NCBI GenBank assembly: GCA_017484235.1
Contig: JAFUTM010000406.1
Span: 1-20,939, forward strand
Reading direction: 5' to 3'
Length of the DNA stretch: 20,939 nt
Source: Selenomonadaceae bacterium
GTDB lineage: Bacteria; Bacillota; Negativicutes; Selenomonadales; Selenomonadaceae
The notes beneath the pieces were generated by a model, which ran no database searches, was not told the DNA's origin, and worked only from the letters and a program-made list of their open reading frames with translations. Positions 1 through 7,779 of this stretch are shown here, piece by piece. The position numbers were made by a program, and so were the translations under genes. How positions within the stretch are numbered: the stretch's first letter is position 1; the number at the start of each line of letters is the position of its first letter.

Positions 1-75
1 AAGCGTCAAAAAATTACTGCTGAACAATTGCGACCTTTTTCAGATATTATGATTAACCTTAGATTGGAGATATAA
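1..75 (+). CDS. C-terminal end of an unidentified upstream gene (partial)
   Basis: An open frame runs in from the window edge and stops with TAA at 73-75, giving a 24-residue tail that ends INLRLEI. It lies 5 bases before rfbD, and the rfbD ribosome site (TTGGAG) falls inside its last codons, so the two genes are probably co-transcribed. The context suggests a nucleotide-sugar or polysaccharide gene, but I do not recognise the tail and assign no function. Confidence 0.55.
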   Translation, partial: KRQKITAEQLRPFSDIMINLRLEI

Positions 76-80
76 TTTAA

Positions 81-923
81 ATGAAAGTATTAGTAACTGG
101 CATAACTGGTCAGCTTGGATTTGATGTTGTGAATGAGCTGAACAGACGAAATATTGACACAATCGCCGCAGCTCGAAAAGATTTTGATTTAACCGATGAG
201 TTAAGCATTGCCAATTTTATTAAAGCTCACAAGCCAGACGCGGTTATCCACTGCGCGGCTTATACTGCAGTTGATAAAGCGGAAGATGAGCCTGAACTAG
301 CAATGAAAGTCAACGGCACTGCGACGGAGACGATTGCCAAAGTTTGCCGTGAGATTAATGCAAAAATGATTTATATAAGCACCGATTATGTCTTTCCAGG
401 CGACGGCGATACTCCTTATGAAGTTAATGACAAAAAAAATCCGCCTAATGCTTACGGTCAATCCAAACTTGCCGGCGAAAACGCTGTTATCAATAATCTG
501 AAAAAGTATTTTATTGTTAGAATTTCGTGGGTATTTGGCGTTAATGGGAAAAATTTTGTTAAGACGATGCTGCGTCTGAGTGAAACTAAAGATAAACTCA
601 CCGTCGTCAGCGATCAGATTGGATCGCCAACTTACACTGCTGATCTTGCGCCATTGCTCGTTGATATGGTTCAGACTGACAAATATGGAATATATCACGC
701 GACCAACGAAGGATTCTGTTCGTGGGCGGAATTTGCCGCTGAGATTTTCCGTCAGTCCGGTGCAAAGACTGAAGTTATACCTGTGCCGTCAAGTGAATAT
801 CCAACTAAGGCAGTCCGGCCTAAAAATTCTCGTCTGAGCAAACAAAGTCTCGATTCAGCCGGATTTAAACGACTGCCGAACTGGCAGGACGCGGTTAAAC
901 GATATTTAAATGAAAGGACGTGA
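81..923 (+). CDS. rfbD: dTDP-4-dehydrorhamnose reductase (RmlD/RfbD)
   Basis: This enzyme reduces dTDP-4-dehydro-L-rhamnose to dTDP-L-rhamnose with NAD(P)H, the last step of the cytoplasmic dTDP-rhamnose pathway that feeds surface polysaccharide. The 280-residue protein has the usual family length. Its Rossmann motif is GITGQLG (residues 7-13). It also has the HCAAYTAVDKAE segment (58-69), STDYVF (100-105) with the conserved Thr, and Y125GQSK129 with the YxxxK catalytic pair. SWVFG (149-153) is also typical. The start follows TTGGAG at 64-69 and the N terminus begins directly with the first beta strand. The TGA overlaps the GTG start of the next gene, which implies translational coupling. An A8 run (432-439) lies inside the gene and the frame is intact. 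Other rfb genes must lie upstream of the window or elsewhere. Confidence 0.95.
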   Translation: MKVLVTGITGQLGFDVVNELNRRNIDTIAAARKDFDLTDELSIANFIKAHKPDAVIHCAAYTAVDKAEDEPELAMKVNGTATETIAKVCREINAKMIYISTDYVFPGDGDTPYEVNDKKNPPNAYGQSKLAGENAVINNLKKYFIVRISWVFGVNGKNFVKTMLRLSETKDKLTVVSDQIGSPTYTADLAPLLVDMVQTDKYGIYHATNEGFCSWAEFAAEIFRQSGAKTEVIPVPSSEYPTKAVRPKNSRLSKQSLDSAGFKRLPNWQDAVKRYLNERT

Positions 924-1831
924 CCATCATAGATTTTAAACCAATTGAGAAAGCTGATAAGCCAACATTTGATAAATTTTATCGTTCAAGATACTATGAA
1001 AATGCTCATTTTAACTTTACAAATTTGTATATGTGGCGCAAGCCGTATAATATTCAATGGACATTGCAGGACGATGTAATTTATATGATTTCCGAGTGGC
1101 ACGGCAAAATCGCTTCGCTGCAGCCGCTTGGTCCAGAAGATAAGATGCAGAACGCAATTGCAACGATTATTGAGTATTTCGCGACAAATGATACGGATAA
1201 CAAACTTGTAATTGGCGGTATTGATAAGCCTTTTGTTGACGAGTTGAACAAATTTCCAGATGCTCAATTTAATATTGAACCTAACCGTTATAATTTTGAT
1301 TATGTTTATCTTGCCGACGACCTCATAAATTTGGCAGGCCGCAAGTATCATTCAAAGAAGAATCATCTCAACAGTTTTCAAAAAAATTATCCTATGGCAA
1401 ATTATTTACCAATAACTAAAGAGATTATTCCAAAGTGCCGTGAAGAATTGAATAACTGGTACGACCTCAGAGCACCAGAGCTGCCGGACGATCCTTTCTT
1501 GCCGTTAGAACGTGCGGCAATAAATGAGATACTGGATAATTTCTGTGACTTCGACATAAAGGGCGGTGCCATTGAACTTGACGGCAGGATAATTGCATTT
1601 ACTTTTGGTGAGCAGTTGAATACTGACACTGCCGTAATCCACGTTGAAAAAGCCGATCCAGATATTCGCGGCGCGTACCCTGCTATAAATCAAGGCTTCG
1701 TTGCACACGAGTGGTCATCAATGAAATACATAAACCGTGAAGAAGATATGGGCTTGGAAGGTCTTCGTAAAGCCAAAGAATCATATAAGCCGTTTAAGAT
1801 GATTGAAAAGTTTACCGCTACACTGAAGTGA
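920..1831 (+). CDS. DUF2156 / phosphatidylglycerol lysyltransferase C-terminal-like protein
   Basis: The 303-residue soluble protein matches the DUF2156 (LPG_synthase_C) family, a GNAT-fold acyltransferase module related to the aminoacyl-transferring domain of MprF. Typical segments are the N-terminal FKPIEKADKPTFDKF, NFTNLYMW, the RKYHSKKNHLNSF basic stretch and the C-terminal QGFVAHEW ... GLEGLRKAKESYKP. There is no membrane flippase domain, so it is the stand-alone cytoplasmic type whose substrate is generally unknown. The proposed start is GTG at 920, overlapping the rfbD TGA in GTGA. The AAAGGA just upstream is unusually close (about 1-2 bases), so initiation probably depends on coupling to rfbD. 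The family N terminus begins right at this point, which supports the start. A terminator follows. Confidence 0.82.
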   Translation: MTIIDFKPIEKADKPTFDKFYRSRYYENAHFNFTNLYMWRKPYNIQWTLQDDVIYMISEWHGKIASLQPLGPEDKMQNAIATIIEYFATNDTDNKLVIGGIDKPFVDELNKFPDAQFNIEPNRYNFDYVYLADDLINLAGRKYHSKKNHLNSFQKNYPMANYLPITKEIIPKCREELNNWYDLRAPELPDDPFLPLERAAINEILDNFCDFDIKGGAIELDGRIIAFTFGEQLNTDTAVIHVEKADPDIRGAYPAINQGFVAHEWSSMKYINREEDMGLEGLRKAKESYKPFKMIEKFTATLK

Positions 1832-1859
1832 GTTCATAAATATACATTTATATTAATTT

Positions 1860-1905
1860 AAATAAGTTGTTCATAATTAATTAAATGAGCAGCTTATTTT
1901 TTTTT
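1860..1905 (+). terminator. Rho-independent terminator after the rfbD/DUF2156 pair
   Basis: AATAAGTTGTTCAT (1861-1874) pairs with ATGAGCAGCTTATT (1885-1898) through Watson-Crick pairs and two G-U pairs, with a 10-base loop. A U-tract continues to 1905. A1860 can extend the stem with T1899. It separates the sugar genes from the promoter that starts at 1926. Confidence 0.85.
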
Positions 1906-1925
1906 ACAAAAAATGCACGAAACAC

Positions 1926-1956
1926 TTGACAAAGCCAAACTGGGGGGGGGTATAAT
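1926..1956 (+). promoter_or_regulatory. Consensus promoter with a G9 tract in the spacer (candidate phase-variable promoter)
   Basis: A perfect -35 box, TTGACA (1926-1931), is followed by a 19-base spacer and a perfect -10 box, TATAAT (1951-1956). The last nine spacer bases (1942-1950) are all G, a run found nowhere else in this AT-rich window. The optimum sigma-70-type spacing is about 17, which this promoter would reach with G7. The sequenced G9 state is therefore likely weak. Poly-G or poly-C tracts placed this way control phase variation of Neisseria porA and opc. Switching here is inference; the boxes and the tract are directly visible. Confidence 0.8.
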
Positions 1957-1967
1957 ATCATTGATAT
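1955..1967 (+). promoter_or_regulatory. Interrupted palindrome over the -10/start region (candidate operator)
   Basis: ATATCA-T-TGATAT is a perfect 6-bp inverted repeat around a single central base. It overlaps the last two bases of the -10 box and the expected transcription start. The position would suit a repressor, but AT-rich palindromes of this size can arise by chance. Confidence 0.3.
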
Positions 1968-2011
1968 ATTGTAAGCATGACATTGAGTAGTAACTAAAAG
2001 GAGAAATGATG

Positions 2012-3130
2012 ATGTGGAAAACAATGATGAATTTACTGTTAGTATTATTTTTATCAATACAGACTTCATTTGCAAAAGAAGTTACGGTTGAGGGTTTAGG
2101 AATAAATCGTGAAAGTGCAGTAAACGACGCGATGCGAATGGCAGTTGAACAAGTTGTTGGCACTTTTATTGATTCAAATACTTTGGCAGTAAATTTGATG
2201 ATAGAACTTGATGAAATATATAAAAAGTCACGCGGTTATGTCAAAAGTATAAAAATAGTGAATGAACAAGAGACGACAAATGGTTATCGTGTAAGAGCAA
2301 TTATTGATGTCGATTCTGATCCTAATAGTAAACTCATGAATAACCTAACGATGCTCTATATGTTAAACGATCCACGAATAGCAGTAATAATTTTGAAAAA
2401 TTCCACATCACAAGACGAGCAAAGTGATCCGCACGCTACCACAGTAGAAGCCGCAATGAACGCAAAATTAATAAGTATGGGTTTTTCACATGTAGTGGAT
2501 GCTAATCAAATAATTCGTTTAAAAAATCCTCAAATGTTAAATGATATTTATAACGGCAATCAGTCGCCTACGGATGCGGCCAATGCTGATAATAGCGTAG
2601 AATATCTGGTTTTAGGCAAGATTCGTGCAGATGTTAAGAACGTTCAAGTACCTGGATATGGCAGTAGTGAGATGACACAAACTTCACTTTTGGAAGCTAA
2701 AGCCAATTTAGAAATGCGAATCATAAAATACAGCACGGGCGACTTAGTTGGAAATTTTGTTGTCACTGGTCAAGGCATGGATAGCTCATCTTCACGGGCT
2801 GAAGATAAAGCCTTGCAAAGTATTGCTGAACGTGCCGCAGTGGAACTTGATAAAACTTTTAGAAAATTTGCTTCTAAATCAACTGCCGGATTACAGATTA
2901 TCGTATCCTGCAGTGATTACAATAAGATTGAACAACTACGAAAAGACTTGCTTGGCGTCAGTGGAGTACAAAATGTTTATATTCGCGAGCACAGCGATAA
3001 TAAAACTGTTTTGGAATTGGAATCAACACAAAAAGCTCATATAATTGTGCAGCTTTTAATGAAGCATACGAAACTAGGCATATTTGTTGAAAGTGTCAAC
3101 GATAGCTTGATTAAAATGAATGTGAATTAA
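2012..3130 (+). CDS. Secreted FlgT/LPP20-like envelope protein
   Basis: This is the first gene of the export cluster. The signal peptide is MWKTMMNLLLVLFLSIQTSFA, with likely cleavage after SFA. Residues about 22-100 (EVTVEGLGINRESAVNDAMR ... GYRVRAIIDVD) match the N-terminal FlgT/LPP20-type domain, which in Vibrio FlgT contributes to an outer-membrane flagellar ring. A middle part (about 110-290) resembles the nucleotide-binding-like fold of FlgT/CsgG proteins (DPRIAVIIL, EYLVLGKI, AKANLEMRIIKYSTGDLVG). The last 80 residues form a further small alpha/beta region that I do not recognise. Three tandem ATG codons lie at 2006, 2009 and 2012. AGGAG at 1999-2003 is 8 bases from the third, so 2012 is chosen; the others add only Met residues. 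No flagellar genes are nearby, so a flagellar role is not implied. Confidence 0.72.
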   Translation: MWKTMMNLLLVLFLSIQTSFAKEVTVEGLGINRESAVNDAMRMAVEQVVGTFIDSNTLAVNLMIELDEIYKKSRGYVKSIKIVNEQETTNGYRVRAIIDVDSDPNSKLMNNLTMLYMLNDPRIAVIILKNSTSQDEQSDPHATTVEAAMNAKLISMGFSHVVDANQIIRLKNPQMLNDIYNGNQSPTDAANADNSVEYLVLGKIRADVKNVQVPGYGSSEMTQTSLLEAKANLEMRIIKYSTGDLVGNFVVTGQGMDSSSSRAEDKALQSIAERAAVELDKTFRKFASKSTAGLQIIVSCSDYNKIEQLRKDLLGVSGVQNVYIREHSDNKTVLELESTQKAHIIVQLLMKHTKLGIFVESVNDSLIKMNVN

Positions 3131-3150
3131 ATTTAAAGGAGGAATCTTTT

Positions 3151-3915
3151 ATGAAAAATTTATTGTTGTCATTGTTGTGTGTGGTTACTTTTATGGTGCC
3201 AAACATCTGTAGAGCTGGATTGAATGACAATCCAACGATAGCGGTACTGCCTTTCGTAAATAAAGCTTCGGTCTCTGAAGGACTGACTTTTGCAGATGCG
3301 TCAATAGCTTCAGAATTTGTAATTGAAGCTTTAATAGACAGTAAACGTTTTTTCAATGTGCTTGAACGTGAAAATATGACCGCCATAATAAATGAACACA
3401 CGTTCAATATGAGTGCTACGATAGACCCAATGTCTGCCGTACAAGTCGGTAAAATGCTTGGCGTACAGTATTTGATTGCTGGCAGTATAACCGGTTTAAG
3501 CACGAAGACAAGTGGATTGAGTTACGATAACAGCGTTGCCGGCGGTGCGGGCGGCGAGAAAAATACAGTCATTGCAAATGTTTCAGCTCGAATTATTGAG
3601 GTTGAAACCGGACGTATTGTACTTGCGGCAAGCGGCACAGGTTCATCAGCCAGTACAAATATGGAATTTACACTAAAGAAAAAGATTGAAGGCGAAGAAG
3701 AAGTTACTGTAACCGACGATGAAAGCGGTATTGAAAGTGTATCCGAAGGTTCAACGACTTCATTTTTGACACATAAAATAAAAATCGGCGCAAAAGAATT
3801 TAGTCAAGTTCAAGTACGCAATGCCTTGTATAAAGCGGTTGATGATCTTATTTTCAACAAAAATTATGGAATTCTCGCAAAAATGGACGGCTCAGGCAAA
3901 CGCAGAAGAGTTTAA
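3151..3915 (+). CDS. CsgG-family secreted protein (copy 1)
   Basis: The 254-residue protein begins with a signal peptide, likely cut after CRA (residues 20-22). It then has the CsgG/HfaB pattern: PTIAVLPFVNKASVSEG, a helix ending RFFNVLERENM, the QVGKMLGVQYLIAGSITGL core and ANVSARIIEVETGRIVLAAS, followed by a C-terminal helix (QVRNALYKAVDDLI). In curli systems CsgG is an outer-membrane lipoprotein that forms a nonameric secretion pore. Here the only Cys in the signal region (C20, in VPNICRAG) is not in a good lipobox, so the mature protein is predicted to be non-lipidated. A strong AAAGGAGG at 3135-3142 fixes the start. It lies 20 bases after the FlgT-like gene, a pairing common in envelope-ring loci. 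It is probably the structural archetype of the three CsgG-like proteins here. Confidence 0.82.
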   Translation: MKNLLLSLLCVVTFMVPNICRAGLNDNPTIAVLPFVNKASVSEGLTFADASIASEFVIEALIDSKRFFNVLERENMTAIINEHTFNMSATIDPMSAVQVGKMLGVQYLIAGSITGLSTKTSGLSYDNSVAGGAGGEKNTVIANVSARIIEVETGRIVLAASGTGSSASTNMEFTLKKKIEGEEEVTVTDDESGIESVSEGSTTSFLTHKIKIGAKEFSQVQVRNALYKAVDDLIFNKNYGILAKMDGSGKRRRV

Positions 3916-3930
3916 TATGGCGGTGATTGT

Positions 3931-4746
3931 ATGAAAACAAAGATTTTTATTGTATTGTCGGCAATATTTCTGATTTTCACAAAGTCAGTATTCGCCGAGC
4001 AACCAGCGGCCGAAGAATACAGAAAGATATTTCAATCGGGCACATTCTATATTGAGTACAGTGACGCCAATGAAACAAAGATACTGGCGGCTTTCGATAA
4101 CAAGCGAATGGAACGCATACAATATCTAAAGATGAATTGGGTTACGTATTTTAATCCATTGGGCGCACTCTTTGGCGGCAGCGGCAGCAAATGTCCTGAA
4201 GTGCTGTATCAAAACGGAAAGTATTATCAATTTGTCGATGAAGACGCGGCAATTGTTCTGCCTGAAAATAAATTAAATGATCCAAATCTCGATCCTCGAC
4301 AGGGTTGGAATTGTGTCGCTCAAAAATTGGCAGTTCCATATGAGCTATCAGTATTTTACTGGAACGATTCATATAGAAAGAAATCAAATGCCATAAGTGT
4401 GCCACGATTTGTCAACAGTTCTAAAAAGAAAATTGATAACACAGAATATGACTGCGATGAATACATTTCTGACGTTAAAGCTCAAGTTGGCGGGCAAAAC
4501 ACTCAGATAATCTATGAAATGTATTATAAAGACGGCAAACTTGTGGAAGCTCATTATTCAATACTTAGAAATGGAACAAAATATCCGGTAAATAATATTA
4601 AAATAAAAAATTTACAGGGCGAAATTCCAAAAGGTGCCTTTAAAATTCATAAAAAAACGAAAGTATATGCTGCCGGCATTGGCGATATTGATGATTTAAC
4701 TCAAAAGTTGGTACAAGTTGAAACTTTGGAGGCGTTGAAACAATGA
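3931..4746 (+). CDS. Secreted protein of unknown function (paralogue A)
   Basis: I do not recognise a named family. The 271-residue protein has a clear signal peptide cut after KSVFA. The mature part starts with an alpha segment followed by beta strands (EEYRKIFQSGTFYIEYSD). It is rich in beta-type alternation and ends in a strand-rich half (IYEMYYKDGKLVEAHYS, then GEIPKGAFKIHKKTKVYA). This recalls LolA/LppX-like lipoprotein-carrier folds, but that is only an impression. The neighbouring gene encodes a distant paralogue with the same N-terminal pattern. The ribosome site is weak (GGCGGTGA, 3919-3926) and the gap to the CsgG-like gene is only 15 bases, so it depends on the upstream message. 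Its TGA overlaps the next ATG as ATGA. Confidence 0.7.
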   Translation: MKTKIFIVLSAIFLIFTKSVFAEQPAAEEYRKIFQSGTFYIEYSDANETKILAAFDNKRMERIQYLKMNWVTYFNPLGALFGGSGSKCPEVLYQNGKYYQFVDEDAAIVLPENKLNDPNLDPRQGWNCVAQKLAVPYELSVFYWNDSYRKKSNAISVPRFVNSSKKKIDNTEYDCDEYISDVKAQVGGQNTQIIYEMYYKDGKLVEAHYSILRNGTKYPVNNIKIKNLQGEIPKGAFKIHKKTKVYAAGIGDIDDLTQKLVQVETLEALKQ

Positions 4747-5546
4747 AGAAAATTATTTGCCTTTGTTTAAGTGCTTTGATTGCTTTTGTAATGATTCACA
4801 CTTCCCAAGTCACTGCAGAAGCTTCTGAACGGTTGGAAACATACAGAAATATTTTGATTGGTAAAAAATATACTATTCGTTATGAAAATATTACGCCTTC
4901 ACCGCGTGTCACAAATAGAGATCGAGTAAACTTATTCGGCTCAAGCGGAATGGCGGTTAATCAAAATGATTATCTCACAAATAAGGTAAAACGCGGTATT
5001 GTTGTTGGTGACGGTGAAGATCGATACGAAGAAGTCGGCGACGGTAATTTTGATATGTGCCGACTGACAAAGGGCAGTGAAACCTTCTTATTTACAAGAT
5101 ATACCAAAGGTGACCGTATTGAATATTTTGGAAGTAAAAAAAATAAAGTTGAAGCTAATTCCAGAAATTATATGGCAGAAATAATTGACGGTCAGAGTTA
5201 TGGTGACGCTGATGTGTCTCGTTTATTAAACGCGATGCTGCCGGATAATCTAAAGAGTGTTGATATGCCTCACTACGTTTATGTAACTTCCGGCACACTA
5301 AATAATGGATTGTACTATGAAGATTATAAATCAACAGATAATAACGCTTTGAGCGCAATACGTTATTATTTTTCGAGCAACGCTTTAGTTAAAATTGCAG
5401 CTGTATCTTACACAAAAAATTCTGATGGTAATGTAATCGGCAGGAAATGCATTATCAAAATCAATGAATTTTCTGCAACTTCAGATAAAAAACTTTTGTC
5501 ACTGCCCGAAGGTTTAGAAGATGTTACTAATCGCAAAAGAAAGTAG
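4743..5546 (+). CDS. Secreted protein of unknown function (paralogue B)
   Basis: The 267-residue protein has a signal peptide likely cut after QVTA. The mature N terminus (ASERLETYRNILIGKKYTIRYEN) parallels EEYRKIFQSGTFYIEYSD in the preceding protein. Both also share a late strand pair (YYFSSNALVKIAAVSY against YYKDGKLVEAHYS) and a final segment of the IKI ... LPEGLE type. They are probably tandem-duplicated, strongly diverged copies. No catalytic motif is visible. Start and stop are coupled to the previous gene (ATGA, 4743-4746), which suggests equal expression of the pair and perhaps a heteromeric product. An A8 run at 5136-5143 could slip, but the frame is intact. Function unknown. Confidence 0.7.
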   Translation: MKKIICLCLSALIAFVMIHTSQVTAEASERLETYRNILIGKKYTIRYENITPSPRVTNRDRVNLFGSSGMAVNQNDYLTNKVKRGIVVGDGEDRYEEVGDGNFDMCRLTKGSETFLFTRYTKGDRIEYFGSKKNKVEANSRNYMAEIIDGQSYGDADVSRLLNAMLPDNLKSVDMPHYVYVTSGTLNNGLYYEDYKSTDNNALSAIRYYFSSNALVKIAAVSYTKNSDGNVIGRKCIIKINEFSATSDKKLLSLPEGLEDVTNRKRK

Positions 5547-5557
5547 GCGCATTAATT

Positions 5558-6397
5558 ATGAAAATATTTAACATTAAAATGATACTTACGTTTTTAATGA
5601 CGCTTATGATCATTAATATCTCAAATGCACACGTCGAAGCTAATCCTACTTGCATTTTAATGAAGTTTACAGATGATACCAGATATGACGAAGCTAATTC
5701 AGCTGAAGAATTATCCAACCGTGTTTTAATGGAAATTCTTCAGAGTGGCAAATTAAATTTATCTATGTCCAATCCGCTTGACGAAGATATAGAAAAATTA
5801 CTTTACGATGAAAAAATCCGCGAATACACCGTCCTTGAACGCGCTATGGCAAGCGGCAATTTTAGTGAATTGTTTGAAAGTGCTGCTTTTAATGAACATA
5901 AAGCACAGTCAATCGCAACGGCTCAAGTTGGTCAATTTATATCGCCGGAAATTACTTCAAAAATTGGCAAAGAACACGACGCTGATTATTTAATTCAGGG
6001 CACCATAATAAATCTTGGTGTTGGCAACTGGTGGAACGGCAGCTATGAGGAAATGTCCAACGCTATAAATATGGCATCTTCCTTTATGAATATGGCGTCG
6101 GCTTCAGACTTAGCAGGAGCTACGAGCCCTATGGGCGTTAATGGCATTGATGTAAAAAAGATTGGTATTGGTGTTCAATGTGACATAAGAATCATTAAAG
6201 CCGCAACCGGTGAGGTTATCTGGTGTAAACGTGTAACTGAGGTTGCATCTCAAAAACAATTTGATATTGGATACTTTTCTGTCGGCAATGGCAAATTAAA
6301 TTCAACGTTGTACGCCAAAGCTATGGATAAAGCTGCTAAAAAAATAGTAAAGCTGTTAATCGAAGATTTAGACAATAATAAATTATTTATTAAATAG
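5558..6397 (+). CDS. CsgG-like secreted protein (copy 2, divergent)
   Basis: The 279-residue protein carries a signal peptide ending near SNAHVEA. The CsgG-like pattern is diverged but visible. It has an N-terminal strand with the following loop (TCILMKFTDDTRYD), a helix (AEELSNRVLMEILQSGKLNL), the core ITSKIGKEHDADYLIQGTII, and GVQCDIRIIKAATGEVIWCK before a C-terminal helix. A roughly 40-residue insertion relative to copy 1 lies between the helix and the core (about residues 75-120). Another, rich in Met, Ala and Ser, occupies about 160-190. No lipobox is seen. The gene follows the unknown pair after 11 bases with only a weak ribosome site. It may be a second subunit of a mixed outer-membrane assembly. 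Confidence 0.65.
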   Translation: MKIFNIKMILTFLMTLMIINISNAHVEANPTCILMKFTDDTRYDEANSAEELSNRVLMEILQSGKLNLSMSNPLDEDIEKLLYDEKIREYTVLERAMASGNFSELFESAAFNEHKAQSIATAQVGQFISPEITSKIGKEHDADYLIQGTIINLGVGNWWNGSYEEMSNAINMASSFMNMASASDLAGATSPMGVNGIDVKKIGIGVQCDIRIIKAATGEVIWCKRVTEVASQKQFDIGYFSVGNGKLNSTLYAKAMDKAAKKIVKLLIEDLDNNKLFIK

Positions 6398-6407
6398 TAG
6401 GTGCGCT

Positions 6408-7040
6408 ATGAAAACCGTTACGATTAGCTGTTTATTTATATGTATTTTGTACTCAATAGCCCAAGCTGCTGTAGTGGATAAAAATGCAACAATCATTGTG
6501 ATGAATTTTGGCTCGCTGAATAACTCTAAAATCACCGGTCTGAATTTAGTTGATACAGAAAAAGCGCTTTATGATCATATTGTGGAAAGTTTATCTGATA
6601 TTGGGCACTTTCATATTACTGATCTTCCTGAAGAACAGCTTCACTCTGCAAATATAAATACAGTTGGAATGATCAGCTTAAATGACACAAAACGTATAGG
6701 CGAGCTTCTAAATGTGAAATACATAATTTGTGGACAATTATTAAACATAACAGCTGATGAGACTGCAGTTAAAATTCTTGAAAATGGTCTGACTGTTCAC
6801 GCGGTAAGAGCGCAGGTAATGATTGTAATGGTAGATACGAGTAATGGTCATATTGTTATGGCGGCAAAAGGTGAAGGTAAGTCTGAAAGCTCACTGGTAA
6901 AAGCTGGAACGGCAGGTCTTGGCACATTGACCATAGGTACTCGGACTGTCACTCAAGACAGCGTAACTCAATCTCTTAAAAAAGCTGCACGTCAAGCTGT
7001 AATTAATTTAGTTGCCGGCTTGAATGGTAAAAAGAAATAA
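6408..7040 (+). CDS. CsgG-like secreted protein (copy 3, short)
   Basis: The 210-residue protein has a signal peptide ending SIAQA. It keeps the same order of elements as the other CsgG-like proteins: ATIIVMNFGSLNNSK, a helix followed by GHFHITDLPEEQL, TKRIGELLNVKYIICGQLL, then AQVMIVMVDTSNGHIVMAAK and a C-terminal helix (SLKKAARQAVINLVAG). It is near the minimum length for the fold and lacks a lipobox. A short AGGTG ribosome site (6401-6406) lies upstream and only 10 bases separate it from copy 2. It is clearly related in design to copies 1 and 2 but diverged, so the three are unlikely to be redundant. Role in the complex is unknown. Confidence 0.72.
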   Translation: MKTVTISCLFICILYSIAQAAVVDKNATIIVMNFGSLNNSKITGLNLVDTEKALYDHIVESLSDIGHFHITDLPEEQLHSANINTVGMISLNDTKRIGELLNVKYIICGQLLNITADETAVKILENGLTVHAVRAQVMIVMVDTSNGHIVMAAKGEGKSESSLVKAGTAGLGTLTIGTRTVTQDSVTQSLKKAARQAVINLVAGLNGKKK

Positions 7041-7056
7041 AATTGAGGTGGTTGAT

Positions 7057-7734
7057 ATGACTTTTAAACATTTTAAAAAGAAAGTTTTTTCTATTTTAAT
7101 TGGTGGAATGATTGCCGTTAATAGTCTGCCATTTGCAGAGAGTGCAATCGTGACAGATAAGTTGCCTCTGCTTACTTATGCGGATCATATTGTCTACACA
7201 TATGACAAGCCTAACGGCAAGAAAAAGGGCAGTATTTCACCGTCCAACAGTCTCGTTATGATTAAAAAGATTCGTGACGACGGCTGGGCGTATGGCAGTT
7301 ATAAAATTGTCAATCAAAATAAGCGCGTCAATCGCTGGTTTAGAATGAGTGATTTACAAGGATATGTTGATTTTAAAAATTATGATGCGACGGCTCATCA
7401 GGATTGTACTGCTACCAGAACAAGAACTGGCACCTCCAGTTTTGTTGGCCATATCGCTCAAAATGATAGTGTTATAGTGGTAGCTCAAAAGGGAAACAGT
7501 TTTAAGATCATTTTTCAAGATGAAGCAAATAATTATCGAATGGGCTGGATTCCAAAAAGCGTTTTAGAAGAAACTCCTTCGTATACCGATAACGTAAATG
7601 ACATTGATAGTACAAATAATATTGGGCTTAATAGTGTACCTGATGTTAATTCTGATGAAAACTATGATAGCAGTGGTTCTGATGTGGATATTGAGACCGT
7701 TGATATAGAAATTAATGATGATGTCAGCGATTAA
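7057..7734 (+). CDS. Secreted bacterial SH3-like domain protein
   Basis: The 225-residue exported protein has a signal peptide (MTFKHFKKKVFSILIGGMIA ... FAESA). Two SH3b-like units follow. The first (about 37-100) holds TYDKPNGKKKGSISPSNSLV and the DDGWAYGSYKI ... RWFRMSDL element. The second (about 110-170) holds CTATRTRTGTSSFVGHIAQN and MGWIPKSVL. Such domains usually bind peptidoglycan. The last 50 residues are acidic and Asn/Asp/Ser-rich and look disordered. GAGGTGG at 7045-7051 directs the ATG at 7057. An in-frame ATG at 7024 lies inside the preceding gene and would spoil the signal peptide, so it was not used. The gene precedes the M23-like gene, so both may act at the cell wall. Confidence 0.72.
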   Translation: MTFKHFKKKVFSILIGGMIAVNSLPFAESAIVTDKLPLLTYADHIVYTYDKPNGKKKGSISPSNSLVMIKKIRDDGWAYGSYKIVNQNKRVNRWFRMSDLQGYVDFKNYDATAHQDCTATRTRTGTSSFVGHIAQNDSVIVVAQKGNSFKIIFQDEANNYRMGWIPKSVLEETPSYTDNVNDIDSTNNIGLNSVPDVNSDENYDSSGSDVDIETVDIEINDDVSD

Positions 7735-7779
7735 TCTATAAATGTAATTATATTTCATATTGAAAGGTGTGGATATCTT

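Noticed and set aside
432..439. A8 run in rfbD as a phase-variation site (others at 5136-5143 and 19242-19249)
   Set aside because: All frames are intact and short A runs are expected in AT-rich coding DNA; no specific evidence of switching.
2012..3130. Flagellar assembly gene (flgT)
   Set aside because: Only the domain resembles FlgT; no flagellar gene is in the window, so no gene symbol was given.
3151..7040. Curli secretion operon
   Set aside because: CsgG-like folds are present, but no CsgA/CsgB-type repeats, CsgE or CsgF were seen and lipoboxes are missing.
7024..7056. Upstream ATG start for the SH3-domain protein
   Set aside because: It overlaps the preceding gene, lacks a ribosome site and places extra polar residues before a normal signal peptide.
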